This document shows positions 1 to 10,035 of a DNA stretch of 24,001 nt, in pieces. The DNA is from Allomyces macrogynus ATCC 38327. Its lineage: Eukaryota > Blastocladiomycota > Blastocladiomycetes > Blastocladiales > Blastocladiaceae. The notes under the pieces were generated by a model. The model was not told the DNA's origin, did not search any database, and worked only from the letters and a program-made list of their open reading frames with translations. The position numbers were made by a program, and so were the translations under genes. The DNA lies in contig GG745335.1 in the NCBI GenBank assembly GCA_000151295.1, positions 1,060,988-1,084,988 on the forward strand, in the 5' to 3' direction. Position 1 is the stretch's first letter. Every line of letters begins with the position of its first letter.

Positions 1-222
1 ATCTTGGCGCATTCCAGCAACCCCGTCGCCGTAGTCCAACACCATTGTTCCAGATCACCGATTAGATCCACCGCCGCGTCAATCGACCCACCATGGCTGA
101 CGACGCTCGAATTGGCGGCCTCTAGTCGTCGCGCAAACCCGTCGGCGGCACGCAAGGGCTCTGGCCGCAAGGCCGCGTCGGCGTCGAGCAAGCAGGGCGA
201 CGGCCCGCCCACGCTCGAGACC

Positions 223-1821
223 ATGACACGCGAGCAGTTGCTCGAGGAAGTCAAGAAGTTGCAGACCGATATCAACACGGAGCGCGAGGAGCGAAATTAC
301 TTTCAGATGGAGCGGGTGCGCTTGGCTTCCCACGCCGCGGATGGATGCGCGAGCCGTAACTGATCCGGCGCGCGGTGCGACGGGAATTGTAGGACAAGAT
401 CCACAACTTTTGGGAAATCACCAAGAACGAGATGAACGAGGCCAAGGCTCTCTTGCTCAACAAGGACCGCGAGATTGAGGAGCAGGAGGAGAAGCACCAA
501 GTGGAGATCAAGGTGCGGACGCTGCCTTCGCCGCCGACGCTCTCGTGAGCCGTTCCCTCGGAGCCGAGCGCACCGACCGACCGGATCCTCACCGCGCCGT
601 CATCCCCGCCCCCTAGGTCTACAAGCAAAAAGTCAAGCACCTGCTCTACGAGTACCAGAACAACATTGCGCACCTGCAAACGGCGCACACCAAGACGCTC
701 ATGCAGTCATCGTCGGAGCACGACGACCAACAACAGGTCCTGAAAAAGGACAAGCGCGCGCTCAAGCTGGAACTCAAGGAACTCGAGCTCTCGCACGAGG
801 ACGTGGTGCGCAACCTGCACGGCAAGCACGACGCCGAACTCAACGCGCTGCGCGTCGATTATGAGCGGCGCGCCAAGGAACTGCAGACCAAGTACGACCG
901 CAAGATGAAGGCGATTCGCGACGACCTCGAGTTACGGCGCAAGAATGAGATTCACGAGATCGAGGAGCGCAAGAATGGGCAAATCAATGCCCTCATGAAG
1001 AACCACGAAAAGGCGTTTTCGGAAATCAAGAACTACTACAACGACATTACGCTCAACAACCTCGCGCTCATCAACTCGCTCAAGGAACAGGTCGAGGACA
1101 TGAAGAAGAAGGAGGAGCGCAACGAAAAAGTCATGAACGACATTGTCGCCGAGAACAAGCGGCTCTCGGAACCGCTGCAGGCGGCGCTCGCCGAGGGCGA
1201 GGCATTGCGCAAGCAGCTCGCCAACTACCAAAAGGACAAGTTGTCGCTACACAATGCCAAGGCGCGGCTGCGCGTGCTCGAGGACGCGCACAAGAACTTG
1301 GCCTGGGAACACGAGGTGCTCGAGCAGCGGTTCGCGCAGGTGCAGAAGGAGCGTGACGACCTCTACAACCAGTTTTTGACGCGCGTCGTCGAGGTGCAGC
1401 AAAAATCCGGGTTCAAGAACCTGATGCTCGAGAAGAAGCTCGACGCGCTCAGGCTCACGCTCGAGAAAAAGGATATGGCCCTGCACGAGGTCATGGCCAC
1501 GAGCCACGTCGACCCGACGACCGCGGCCAATATCTCGCGCAAGCTCGACGAGATTATCGACGCCAAGAACCAGCAGATCCGCGAGCTGCAGCTCGACTTG
1601 GCGCGCGTGACCAAGGTACGGCGGCTTTTCTCGTCGATTGTCTTTTGTCGCGCGCCGCACTGACGCCGTCTGGCACGCTCCACCCCACCGTGTAGGCGCA
1701 CAACGAGCTCATTCGCACGTTCCAGGCCAAGATGATCGAGAACGGGGTGCCGATTGACGACTTGAGTTTGAAACCGTTGGTGACGAACGCGACTGTCCTC
1801 CCTGCCGTGGCACTGAAATAG
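223..1821 (+). CDS. DRC4: DRC4/GAS8, nexin-dynein regulatory complex subunit (4 exons, 5' end unresolved)
   Basis: This is a coiled-coil subunit of the nexin-dynein regulatory complex, which links outer doublets and controls dynein in motile flagella. Exons by eye are 223-315, 393-512, 617-1615 and 1696-1821, giving about 445 aa; animal and algal homologs are of similar length. Introns are 77, 104 and 80 nt, with GTGCG or GTACG donors and TAG acceptors. Family-typical stretches run in order: [12 protein letters not shown] before intron 1, DKIHNFWEI at the start of exon 2, [12 protein letters not shown] at the start of exon 3, then [29 protein letters not shown], and AHNELIRTF at the start of exon 4. 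Almost the whole protein is charged coiled coil. The start is uncertain. ATG 223 is the first in-frame ATG, but the frame is open to the window edge, and a better-context ATG at 93 lies in another frame and stops at 123. The assignment is strong; only the N-terminus is doubtful. Confidence 0.93.
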
Positions 1822-1856
1822 ACTCCCAGAATCTAATCTTGTTTCCTCTCCACCCA

Positions 1857-1862
1857 TTTATT
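1857..1862 (-). terminator. AATAAA polyadenylation signal for the minus-strand Sel1/TPR gene
   Basis: A canonical AATAAA on the minus strand lies about 134 nt past the stop of the minus-strand gene that ends at 1996. It is only about 36 bp beyond the DRC4 stop. The two genes converge, so their 3' UTRs probably overlap. The motif is seen directly; its use is inferred. Confidence 0.45.
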
Positions 1863-1995
1863 TACGAACAATCATGGGTAGCATGTTTCGCTAGCAGGCA
1901 GGGTATCGTCCAGACCCACCCCGTCAAGACGAACAAAATATAATGGTACACGGCACGTAACAAGAATGAAAGAAAAGCAACACAAAGCGCAACGC

Positions 1996-2847
1996 TCAAT
2001 AATCGGCCTTGTCCGCTGCCTCGGCCTCGTCCACGTACGCGAGCCGCTCCACCGGTTCCTGCGCGGCCAGCGCCAACCCAACGTACGGCCTCTTGAGATG
2101 CGGCATCGATTCGGCGACATCCATGTAGATTTCCACGGCCCGGTCCCTGTGGCCGCGCGCCAGGATGCAATCAGCGAGTCCGAGTTTGGCGCGGTAATAT
2201 CTCGGATCGAGCTGGTTCGCTTTTTGGTACTTGCGCACTGCATCTTCCGAGAAGGGAATGACGTGCAGCTGCGTGCGCATGTCACCCTGGTGCTTGTAAT
2301 ACTCGAGGTCGGCGATCCCACACAGTAGGCGCGTAATGGGTTGGCTCGTGTTGCGCAGCGCCTGCTCGTAGTATTGCTGCGCGCGCTCCAGTCGCTCCGT
2401 TTTCGACAGGTGGCGGTCGGCCGCGGGAAGCCCGTGGTTGAACAGGTAGCAGTCGCCGATCCCGATAATGCCTAGGACAAGACCATGCTGCATCGCCTTG
2501 GAGTAGTAGTCGAACGCGAGCGCGTAGTCTGGCTTCAGCGCGTGCTTGGTGTTGCCGTAATAGAAAATATCGCCGAGGTAGACGAGCGCCATAAACATGC
2601 GATGCTTGGTGACAGCTTCTTCGAACAGAGTAATCGCTTGGAGGACATCACCTTTGCCGTGGTCGTAGATGTCCAGAGCGTGCTGGAACGCGTTTTGTGC
2701 TGCACGCAGGTCCGACGACGAATGGGGCGTGGCGTTTGCTTCGGGTCGCGTTTCTCGGACGAGCCGGGCATACGGCGGCGGTGGAGACGACGAAGGCGAG
2801 CGCGAACTTGCGGGCGAGTGCGGTTCGTTCGTATTTGGTGGAGACAT
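1996..2847 (-). CDS. Sel1/TPR-type repeat protein, short paralog of the downstream half of the neighbouring pseudokinase gene
   Basis: This is a single-exon protein of 283 aa starting at an ATG on the minus strand. Residues 1-45 are Ser/Pro-rich and look disordered. From about residue 50 to the end it is a helical repeat solenoid of Sel1/TPR type, with repeats such as ALVYLGDIFYYGN, DYYSKAM, GIGDCYLFN, YYEQALRN and KLGLADCILARG. Such solenoids generally act as protein-binding scaffolds. The repeat region matches the last ~230 residues of the 1106-aa protein encoded just upstream on the same strand, down to a shared tail (LKRPYVGLALA, then PVER, then DKAD). It is therefore a tandem partial duplicate that lacks the helical bundle and pseudokinase. 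No signal peptide or membrane segment is seen. A function as an adaptor, or as a competitor of the larger paralog, is conjecture. Confidence 0.85.
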   Translation of the reverse strand: MSPPNTNEPHSPASSRSPSSSPPPPYARLVRETRPEANATPHSSSDLRAAQNAFQHALDIYDHGKGDVLQAITLFEEAVTKHRMFMALVYLGDIFYYGNTKHALKPDYALAFDYYSKAMQHGLVLGIIGIGDCYLFNHGLPAADRHLSKTERLERAQQYYEQALRNTSQPITRLLCGIADLEYYKHQGDMRTQLHVIPFSEDAVRKYQKANQLDPRYYRAKLGLADCILARGHRDRAVEIYMDVAESMPHLKRPYVGLALAAQEPVERLAYVDEAEAADKADY

Positions 2848-3598
2848 GGTTCAAGGGGAGGTCGAGGGAGGTACTTGGTCGATGTTCACGACGAGACTGT
2901 CAGGGTCTGCGAGTGTGTTGCAAAAGCTGCAGCCAAGGACCTGAGGGCATGGCGAACGCGCCACGTCTTGCCGAACATCTAATTTTGGGGCGCGACTTGG
3001 CGCTCGCTCGCGCTTGCTCCCTGGCTACCGCCCCGAGCGCCCCTTCCCTGCGCGCGAATGCGACGGAGCCGATTCGCTCGAACACGAGGAATGGGCTCTG
3101 CCCGCCACCAGCATGCCCGGCGCCTTTTGACACTCGCACAGTGCGGCGGTCTTGATCCCTTGCTGCTCATCCGCGTCCGTTCATGATCAGCGGCATGATG
3201 AACGCGCCGTTTTCCCCCTCCCACTCGACTTGCCGCTAAGCTGGTGCTTTCGCTGAACTGCCCAGCGACCTGCGCAACTTGTCCACCCAGTTGGTTCCCG
3301 TGGCAAGCTGTCAGGGGGGCATGGTCGACCCAAAAATTCTGGGTCGTCCCAACACGACTCACTCCCCGCCAACCACCAACTGCACGTCACCAAGATAAAT
3401 ACACGTCTATTCTTATTGCTGTCGACAAACCGTGCCGCAACAGACGAACTGCGTGAGGGAGGTAACAAATCGAGATACAAAAATGCTGCGTACATTCCAT
3501 GCATGCTACGCGAAAGCCGAATCAAGCCAAAGCCAATACCAAACAACCAGCACCACAACACAAAACCACCCCACCTCCAACCAACCACGCACCCCACC
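2848..3598. other. Intergenic 751 bp between the two paralogs
   Basis: I see no coding sequence I can support here. Open frames on both strands have no family resemblance and look like chance GC-rich frames. The stretch must contain the 3' UTR of the large pseudokinase gene and the promoter and 5' UTR of the short paralog. The part next to 3599 (about 3360-3598) is poorer in CpG and rich in A and C, as expected for a 3' UTR. Confidence 0.5.
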
Positions 3599-6500
3599 TC
3601 AGAAATCAGCCTTGTCCAACGCCTCGGCCTCGGTCCCGTACCCGTTCCGCTCAACCGGGTCCCTCGTCGCGAGCGCCAACCCAACATACGGCCGCTTCAG
3701 CTTGGGCATCGACTCGGCGACATCCATGTAAATCTCGAGCGCCTGATCTTCCTGTCCCCTGGCCAAGCAACAATCAGCAAGCCCGAGCTGCGCGCGGTAG
3801 TACCCCGGCTCAAGCTGGTTCGCGTCCTGGTACTTGCGCAGGACCCCGTCCGACAATGGGATCACCTTGAACTGCGTGCGCAGTTCACCCTGGTGCTTGT
3901 AGTACTCGAGGTCGGCGAGCCCGCAGAGCAACCGTGCCGTCGGCGAGTTGGTGTTGCGGAACGCCAAGTCGTAGTGGTGCGCCGCCTGCCGCAACCGGGT
4001 CTCCTTGGGCTGGTTCGCGTCCGGCACGCCCAAGTTGAACAGGTAACAGTCGCCGAGTCCAACGTGGCCGAGAATCATGCCGTTCTGCGTCGCCTTGTAA
4101 TAGTAATCGTAGGCGAGCGAGTACTTTGGCTTGATCCGGTGCTTGGCGTTGCCGTAGTAGTAGATATCGCCGAGGTAGACGAGCGCCTCGAACTGACGAT
4201 GGTTGATGTACGCCGACTCAAACAACCGAATCGCCTGGACCACGTCGCCCGCGCCGTGGTTGTAAATCTCGAGCGCTTGACGGAAGACATTGCGCACCGG
4301 GTAGACGGCACGCGAGTCTGAGTCAACCGAGTAGACCGACGACGCATACTCGGACCGCGTCAATCCGGGCGCGTGACTGTGGTATGACGGCGGCCGCGGA
4401 CTTGCCGGGCGGTACGCCTCGCTATCGAACCCGGTCATGGTCGTGGCCATTGACGCCGTCCGGCTCGGCGGGAGCGGCGGGAAGGCCGCAGCATTTGCGC
4501 GCGGCGTCGTCGGTGCCGTCGCGGGGACCGGCACGTCCTTGACGTTCTCGTAGGCCGCGTCGAGCGCAGCACGGACTCCCTCGAGCTGCGGCCGGGCGAG
4601 CACGTCCTGCGTGAGACACGCCGTGCACAGGTCGGCGAGGTCGGCGTCGATGCCCGGGACGGGCGGGACGGGCACGCCGTTGTTGAGTTTTGGAATGAGT
4701 GTGGCGAATTCCTCGGTCGCAAACGCGAGAAACTCGGTCTCCGTCAAGAGTGCGTGCATGACGGCACCAAAACTCCACACGTCGGACGGCAACAGCGGCA
4801 TCCCACCGCGGAACACTTCGGGCGCAAGGTACCGCCCGCCGTCGGCTGCGTCGTCCTTGGGCGACTGCCAGTTGCTCACGTGGAACGCGCCAACCACCTT
4901 GACGTTGCGCCGCCGATCGAGCAGGATCGAGTGCGTCGAAAGCGTGCCGAGCGGCAGACCCAGTTCGTGCATCGTTTGCAGAGCCGACGCGATATCGTGC
5001 AAGATGTCGATCTTTGCGCGCAGCGACAGCGGCGACTCGGCGCCGTTGGCCAAGACCTCTGCCAGCGGCTGGAACGGTTTCGCGGGGGCCTCGGTCACGA
5101 GCGCCCACTGGTGCCCGACGATCGTGAGCCCGTGAATGTGCAGCAGTGCCGGGTGTGGCTGCCGCAGCGTCGCGCGCGCGCGCAGGTGCATGATCAAGTC
5201 GTCGGGCAAGTCCTCGAGTGAGGTCTGCACGAGCGGGCGAATCAGGGCGGGGATCCCGCGCAGCGTCGCCGAATAACACAGCGTCATGCCCGGCACGGCC
5301 AGTTCGGAGACTTCGTCAAATGACGAGCTCACAATAAAGTAGGCCTGCATGTCCTGCGGCGAGAGCGGCGCCAGCGAGTCGGTCCCGTCCCAAACGTCCT
5401 TGGCGAGAATGCGCTGCAGGTTGCGCTGAATCGCAGCGCGCTGGTCGGCGAGCTTCGAGTTTGCCGCCTCGTCCTGCGCGGCATCGTCCGGGCTGACCGC
5501 GTCGAGGAAACCGCCCACGGCATTCACATCAATCGTCAGCTCCTGAAGCAGAGCCGGCGCATTGACGCTCAAACTGTAGTGCGCGGCCGAGAACATGGCT
5601 ACGTCACGCGCAAACGAGAAATCGGCGAGAATGTCCTGCACTTGCCGCTGCGTGATCATCGTGACGAGCGCGCGGATTTGCCGGACCAAGTCGATCGCGG
5701 GCGCAGTCCAGCACGCCTCGTACCGCTGGTTGTCGCCATCGTACAGAAACACGACGTTGGGTTTCATGTCCGCGTCGATCGGGTACTTGGCGGCCACGGC
5801 CTCGACGAGCCGGTTGTACTCGTCAATCAGCCGCTGCGCCTTGTGCGGGTTCTCGGGCGAGGACTCGCGCAGCCACGTGAGCTTGCGCACGAGGCTCTCA
5901 ATGACAATGGCCCTAATCAGATAAGGACGTTCAAGGTGAGCGCGTGGAAAAGAAGAGAAGAAGAGGAAAATTCAAGAAAAGCACGTACCAGCCAAACTCG
6001 ACACCGAGAAAATGATCGAGCAGCGACGCGTCGGGCGGAATCAGCGCGTCCAAGTCCGACGGGACCATGAACCTGACGCCGTGGCCCTCGACCGTCAACT
6101 TGTTGAACACGTCGTGATACATGCGGTCGGTGAGCCGGCTCACCGTGGGCACCGCGAGCGCCGGGAAATTCTGGCACAAAAACTCGTGCACGGCGCGCGA
6201 GAACCGGTCGAGTTCAATCGCATCGGACCACTGCCGGTGCCGCCACAGGTCGCGCACTTCGGTATTCTTGATGGGCACCAAGTACTTGGGCATCGCATCG
6301 AGTTTGCGGTGAATCAGGCCAATCTCGCGCGCCATCATCGAGACGTTTGCGTTGACCGCGTTCAACGTCTTTTGCTGCTTGGACATGGACTGGTTGAGCT
6401 TGGTCATGTGCCCAAGCACGCGCGCTTCCATGGCCGCGACCAACTTTTCGTTGGCGCGCGGCGCGTCCTTGAGCTGCGAGAGCACGGCGCGCATTGCGTC

Positions 6501-7166
6501 CGACATGTTGTTCAAGTTGTAGAGTTCCTCGACCTGCAGCAGCGTGTTTAACTGGAAGACGGTCTTGGAGACGGCCTCGTCGAGCCGACGAATGATCATT
6601 TCGTCGTGCGGCGCCATAATAAACCGCTTGGGCTTGGCCAGACCGAGCCGGTCAATCAGCGACTTCTTGGGGGTCAATGCCACAGCCGCGGCCGCGTCCT
6701 CGCCCACGGCCAGCGTGGGCTTGCCGTACTTGACGACAAACGTGTTGAACTGGTGCAGAAGGTCCTTGGTCAGGTACTCTTCGCACTTGCGGAACATTTC
6801 ACTCAGCGCAAGGTGCTTGGGCTTGAGTCTGGGAAAGAGGGGCAAGTGCATCAGTTTAGCTTTCATCGCCACCACGTTCACCAGCACAGCCAACGGACTG
6901 ACGAGAAAGAGCCGCAACGTACTCGTGAATCGACGTCATGAGGAAGGCCAAGTCCTCGAGCCGCGTCGCCAGCCGCTGCAGCGACGGGTCGATTTCCTGG
7001 TAGGCGGCCGAGAACCGCATCATCACTACAGTGGATGAATGGGCGGGCGTTGTCAGCGGACCGATGGGCACGAACCGAGGACTGACAGGAAGAAGTACGC
7101 ACTGTCGGCGGCCGTAAACAGCGCGCTGAAGCTCGACGCGATCATTGACGGTGGAATCGGCAGCAT
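3599..7166 (-). CDS. MLKL/HeLo-like helical bundle + pseudokinase + Sel1/TPR repeat protein (4 exons, 1106 aa)
   Basis: Exons by eye on the minus strand are 7166-7103, 7025-6923, 6828-5989 and 5912-3599. Introns are 77, 94 and 76 nt, and all joins keep frame. Residues 22-180 are helical: QRLATRLEDLAFL, then FRKCEEYL, then RRLDEAVSKTVFQLNTLLQVEELYN (pieces around 136-160). This resembles the four-helix bundle of MLKL-type proteins. A further long helical stretch covers about 180-235. A kinase fold spans about 543-793 but lacks catalytic residues. The VAIK position reads ALIRPL (558-563), the HRD loop reads GTLSTHSILL (658-667), and DFG is replaced by GAF (677-679). The scaffold motifs YLAPEVF (697-703) and DVWSFGAVMHALL (713-725) remain. 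A Pro/Ser linker (about 794-873) leads to Sel1/TPR repeats (877-1106) shared with the downstream paralog. Pseudokinase and repeats are clear; the MLKL relationship is inference from pattern. The alternative is an unrelated helical domain in the kinase-Sel1 proteins common in early-diverging fungi. ATG 7166 gives a good context and frame. Confidence 0.85.
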
Positions 7167-7899
7167 GGTGGTGGTCGTGGCGCGTGCGCGGCGCGGCGAG
7201 TCGACGGGGGCAAAGTGCAAGGAGCAATGGCGCAGTCAAGCGCAACGACGGCGTGCAAACGAGCGTGTGCCGGCACGGTGGACCGTGGAGCTTGGTACGC
7301 CGACGCTTGACCTTGGAATGCGAGCAACGGGCTGTCCGAGGGTCCCACCACCGTTTGTGCGCGCAGCAGGCGTCTTAGTCGGCCTTGTCGTTGGGGAGAT
7401 CAACAGGCTCGTTGAGCCTTCAGGCCGTGGTGGCGACGGTGGCGGCCGGGGTTGGACGGTGTAGCAGCGGCGACAGCAGCCTCGGTCGGTCCCGCCGAGC
7501 AGTGTGCAACAAGTCCCGCGAGGTGCAACGCGGGTGGTACGGCGTGGACGACGGAGCGCTGGCGTCGGCGAGCGTGGGCGAGAGAGCGTCGCGTTTGGGC
7601 CTCGACTGCTGGACTTTTGACAGATGACACGAGCGAGGGTCGGCAATCGACAGGTTGGTGTATGGTGGTGGTTGTTAGGTGCTGCTGGCAAAAAAATGAG
7701 GGCCAGCAGGCGCCGACCAGGCGCAGCCAGGCGCTGAGCTCCCTCATCCACGTCCCAAGCACGCACCTGCGCCACCTGGGCCAAGCGTTGTTGAGCGCGG
7801 CTTCCCCGTCCACGCTTTGGTTCGTATTTATTTGCTCCCTCTTTTGACGCTTTCCAACACTGCGCCATGACGTTACATTCACGTCAAATTATCTGTCCT
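7167..7899. other. Upstream region of the pseudokinase gene, no gene recognised
   Basis: These 733 bp of CpG-containing sequence lie between the ATG of the minus-strand pseudokinase gene and the edge of the CpG-poor island. Several overlapping open frames exist on both strands, but none resembles a known family and they look like chance frames. The stretch should carry the promoter and 5' UTR of the pseudokinase gene. A minus-strand AATAAA lies at 7827-7832; what it serves, if anything, is unclear. Confidence 0.5.
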
Positions 7900-7914
7900 T
7901 AGTAGTTACCCCCA

Positions 7915-9320
7915 CATGGTTTACTTTCGTCAAAGCTGAGATATTCGTCTGAGACAAAAGAGAGCCAACAACACTGAACATGCTCACAAACTTGGTCAAT
8001 CACAATCGCCATCTTAGTGATGGTCAGGCCATGCTGCATTGAGAGCACAGTCGTCACTAACATTGGCACCATCAAGTCAGCCAATGGGTGGAGGGAAGCA
8101 AGCTGCAAAGTGACAAACTGCAGCATTGACAAAATACTTGAGAAACTCACACATGTATTGGATGGCCACCCAGTCATTGCGTTCTGGAAGCTGAATCGAA
8201 TCAGGAAGACCACTCCAGTGCACCTACTGCTCAATTGCATGCCACAGGTTATATGCAGGCTTGAGCATTACATGCATCAAGTTAGTGCATTTTGCTGTCA
8301 GTTGTGAGTGTGGGCAGGTCCTTGTCCTTGGCAATGGCCCACTCCTCCTCCTCCACCATCTTGGCCATCTCAGCCATGAGCATGTTCAGGTACTCACGCC
8401 CAAATGGCTCAAACTTGAGCTTGTTGACAGCAACTGGGTCCACACCACTGTGTAGCCTCACCTTTTTCCACATGAGCACCAAATGGCAGGCATTTGTGAA
8501 GCCCCCCCCCCCCCCCCCTTGGGGTTGTGCATGCAAATGGACAGGCCTTGATGTGTGACAGGAGTTTCTTGATACACTCAAGGTGCATGAACTGGGTTGA
8601 GCAAATAAACACATCTCAGGCTTTTTGCATTGGTAGCAGAAGACAGCATACCTTGGCAACATTTGGCCCCAAATCAGTAAGCACCTCCTTGACCATGAGG
8701 TTAATGATGTGGGTGGTGCAGCTGAGCCCAAACAGCCACACGCCCAATGTGAAAGATGGAATGACAGGGTGCCCTGTGCACCACACAATCTCCTCAGGCA
8801 CCCTGTGCAAAATTTGCAGTGTTGGTGGAAGTGTTGTCAGCTGTCAGTGGAGCAGATCTAGCAATTCAACCCAAACCACATGGTCAGCTTGTGAAGAAGA
8901 CAAGAGGGATTTGAGCACTCATGCAATTTACCCACTCAACCAGGCCAAACTCATTTGCAACTGTGAAGTAGACAGACTTGATCATGTCAGCCATGTGGTT
9001 GGGCACATGCCAGAATGCAAGGATGAGATTGTGCAAGTTGAACTGGGAGATAACAAAGTGCAGTGTCAAGCCCATGTAGCTGTTTGTGCCTGGATCAAGA
9101 AAGTCACATTAGAGTGAATCCACACAAATCTCTACACAGGATAAGGAGTGAGTGTACTGTGTAACCAAACATCAGATGTCAAATGTACAAACAGCGCCTC
9201 CCATGAAATCCATGCAGTCATGCATGACGTCCAGCCCAGCACAAGGATGCACTTGACATAGTTCTCAACCAGCTTGTAACCAACCACCTGATCCATGTTG
9301 CCAATGGCAAGTGACATGAG
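7915..9320 (-). pseudogene. hAT-superfamily transposase relic
   Basis: Reading the minus strand from about 9320 downwards, through stops and shifts, the order of hAT landmarks is preserved. Around 9115-9075, CDFLDPGTNSYMGLTLHFV fits the 'DxWT...Y.g.T.H.i' block. HNLILAFWHVP with H.ADMI follows near 9035-8980. GLSCTTHIINLMVKEVL (about 8735-8680) fits the C.aH.lNL block. SGVDPVAVNKLKF (about 8455-8415) fits the 'LDPr.K' region. Near 8080-7920, LADLMVPMLVTTVLSM and FSVVGSLLSQT resemble the C-terminal hATC dimerisation motif. hAT transposases are RNase-H-fold enzymes that cut and paste DNA. This copy cannot be functional. No N-terminal BED finger or terminal inverted repeats were found. Individual blocks are weak, but the collinear set is persuasive. 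Confidence 0.6.
8502..8518 (+). repeat. Poly-C homopolymer, 17 nt
   Basis: A run of 17 C lies inside the hAT relic. It interrupts the minus-strand frame as a run of glycine codons. It is either slippage in a neutral sequence or an assembly-length uncertainty. Confidence 0.95.
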
Positions 9321-9599
9321 CAGGATGAGGAACAGGTTACTCAGTACACAAACTCAACAACCCTCAATTGGAACCAGCAGCAAGTCAGCAGTAGGCAGGC
9401 TGCCATTCATGCCAGGTTGTGGGGCTGCCATCCTTTTGTGGCTCACCCAGGATGCAACCATGTGCCCTTCTCACTGTGCAACTGCTCCAAACCAAGGCGT
9501 CTTATGGGTCAAACAAGGCAAGGGAGACGGAGGAAAGAAAGGGGATGTGGGAGAGCACAAAGAAGGGTGTTGTTATCAGAAGAGGCAAAGGGAATCAGG

Positions 9600-9840
9600 A
9601 ATGATGCACAAGCAGTGTTCAAACAAAGAGGGAACCACCTGCAGCCAAAGCACAAGGTCAAGAAAAATGCTCATTACCTGAGCTGTTCAGGCTGTCACCT
9701 GACAGTCCTGACAGCAAGGGATGATGTGTGTTGTCCAAGCCTGAGCCAACACAAGGGGTGCAAGATGTGCCTATTCCTTTATTGAATGGGCTTGATCAGA
9801 TTGACACTATCCCAGGACCATGAAACATATGATGAAATGT
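9600..9840 (+). pseudogene. Tyrosine-recombinase fragment, inverted relative to the DIRS relic
   Basis: On the plus strand, a stretch with KQRG, then CSGCHLTVLTARD, then GLIRLTLSQ matches, piece for piece, the minus-strand recombinase of the neighbouring DIRS relic. In the plus copy GLIRLTLS corresponds to the G-L-x-R-x-G-E-L block that carries the first catalytic arginine of this recombinase family; the GE is missing here. The fragment has stops after it and no visible C-terminal catalytic H-x-x-R or tyrosine. It is best read as a truncated second element inserted tail to tail with the first. Confidence 0.5.
9670..9772 (+). repeat. Inverted repeat, left arm (recombinase sequence)
   Basis: This arm aligns with the reverse complement of 10036-10136 at about 88% identity, with one 2-nt indel. 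I count 11 substitutions, of which 10 are transitions. Eight of those form four dinucleotide sites where one copy has TG and the other CA. Weaker similarity continues leftwards to about 9620. Confidence 0.85.
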
Positions 9841-10035
9841 CAGTTCTGAGAAATGAAAAGCAGGCTTGACTGCCTAAGCCCAGTTGAGGCGTGCAAACCC
9901 CTCACCCCTAACCTGTCAGCATCCTCACTCCCTGATCAGATAGAGACACCAAGACAAAGCAGATGTGCCCATCAAAGATGGGGTGTGAAAACAGGAAAGC
10001 CAGCTGCCCATCCTGGCTGCAGAGAACCAGGTGGG

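Noticed and set aside
3416..4321. Long plus-strand open frame of 301 codons
   Set aside because: It is antisense to the Sel1/TPR part of the pseudokinase gene and only mirrors its codon bias; no family resemblance on the plus strand.
7236..7868. Minus-strand frame of 210 codons, with overlapping plus-strand frames, upstream of the pseudokinase gene
   Set aside because: Low-complexity Arg/Pro/Thr-rich translation in several frames at once, as expected of GC-rich non-coding DNA; no intron signals linking it to a gene.
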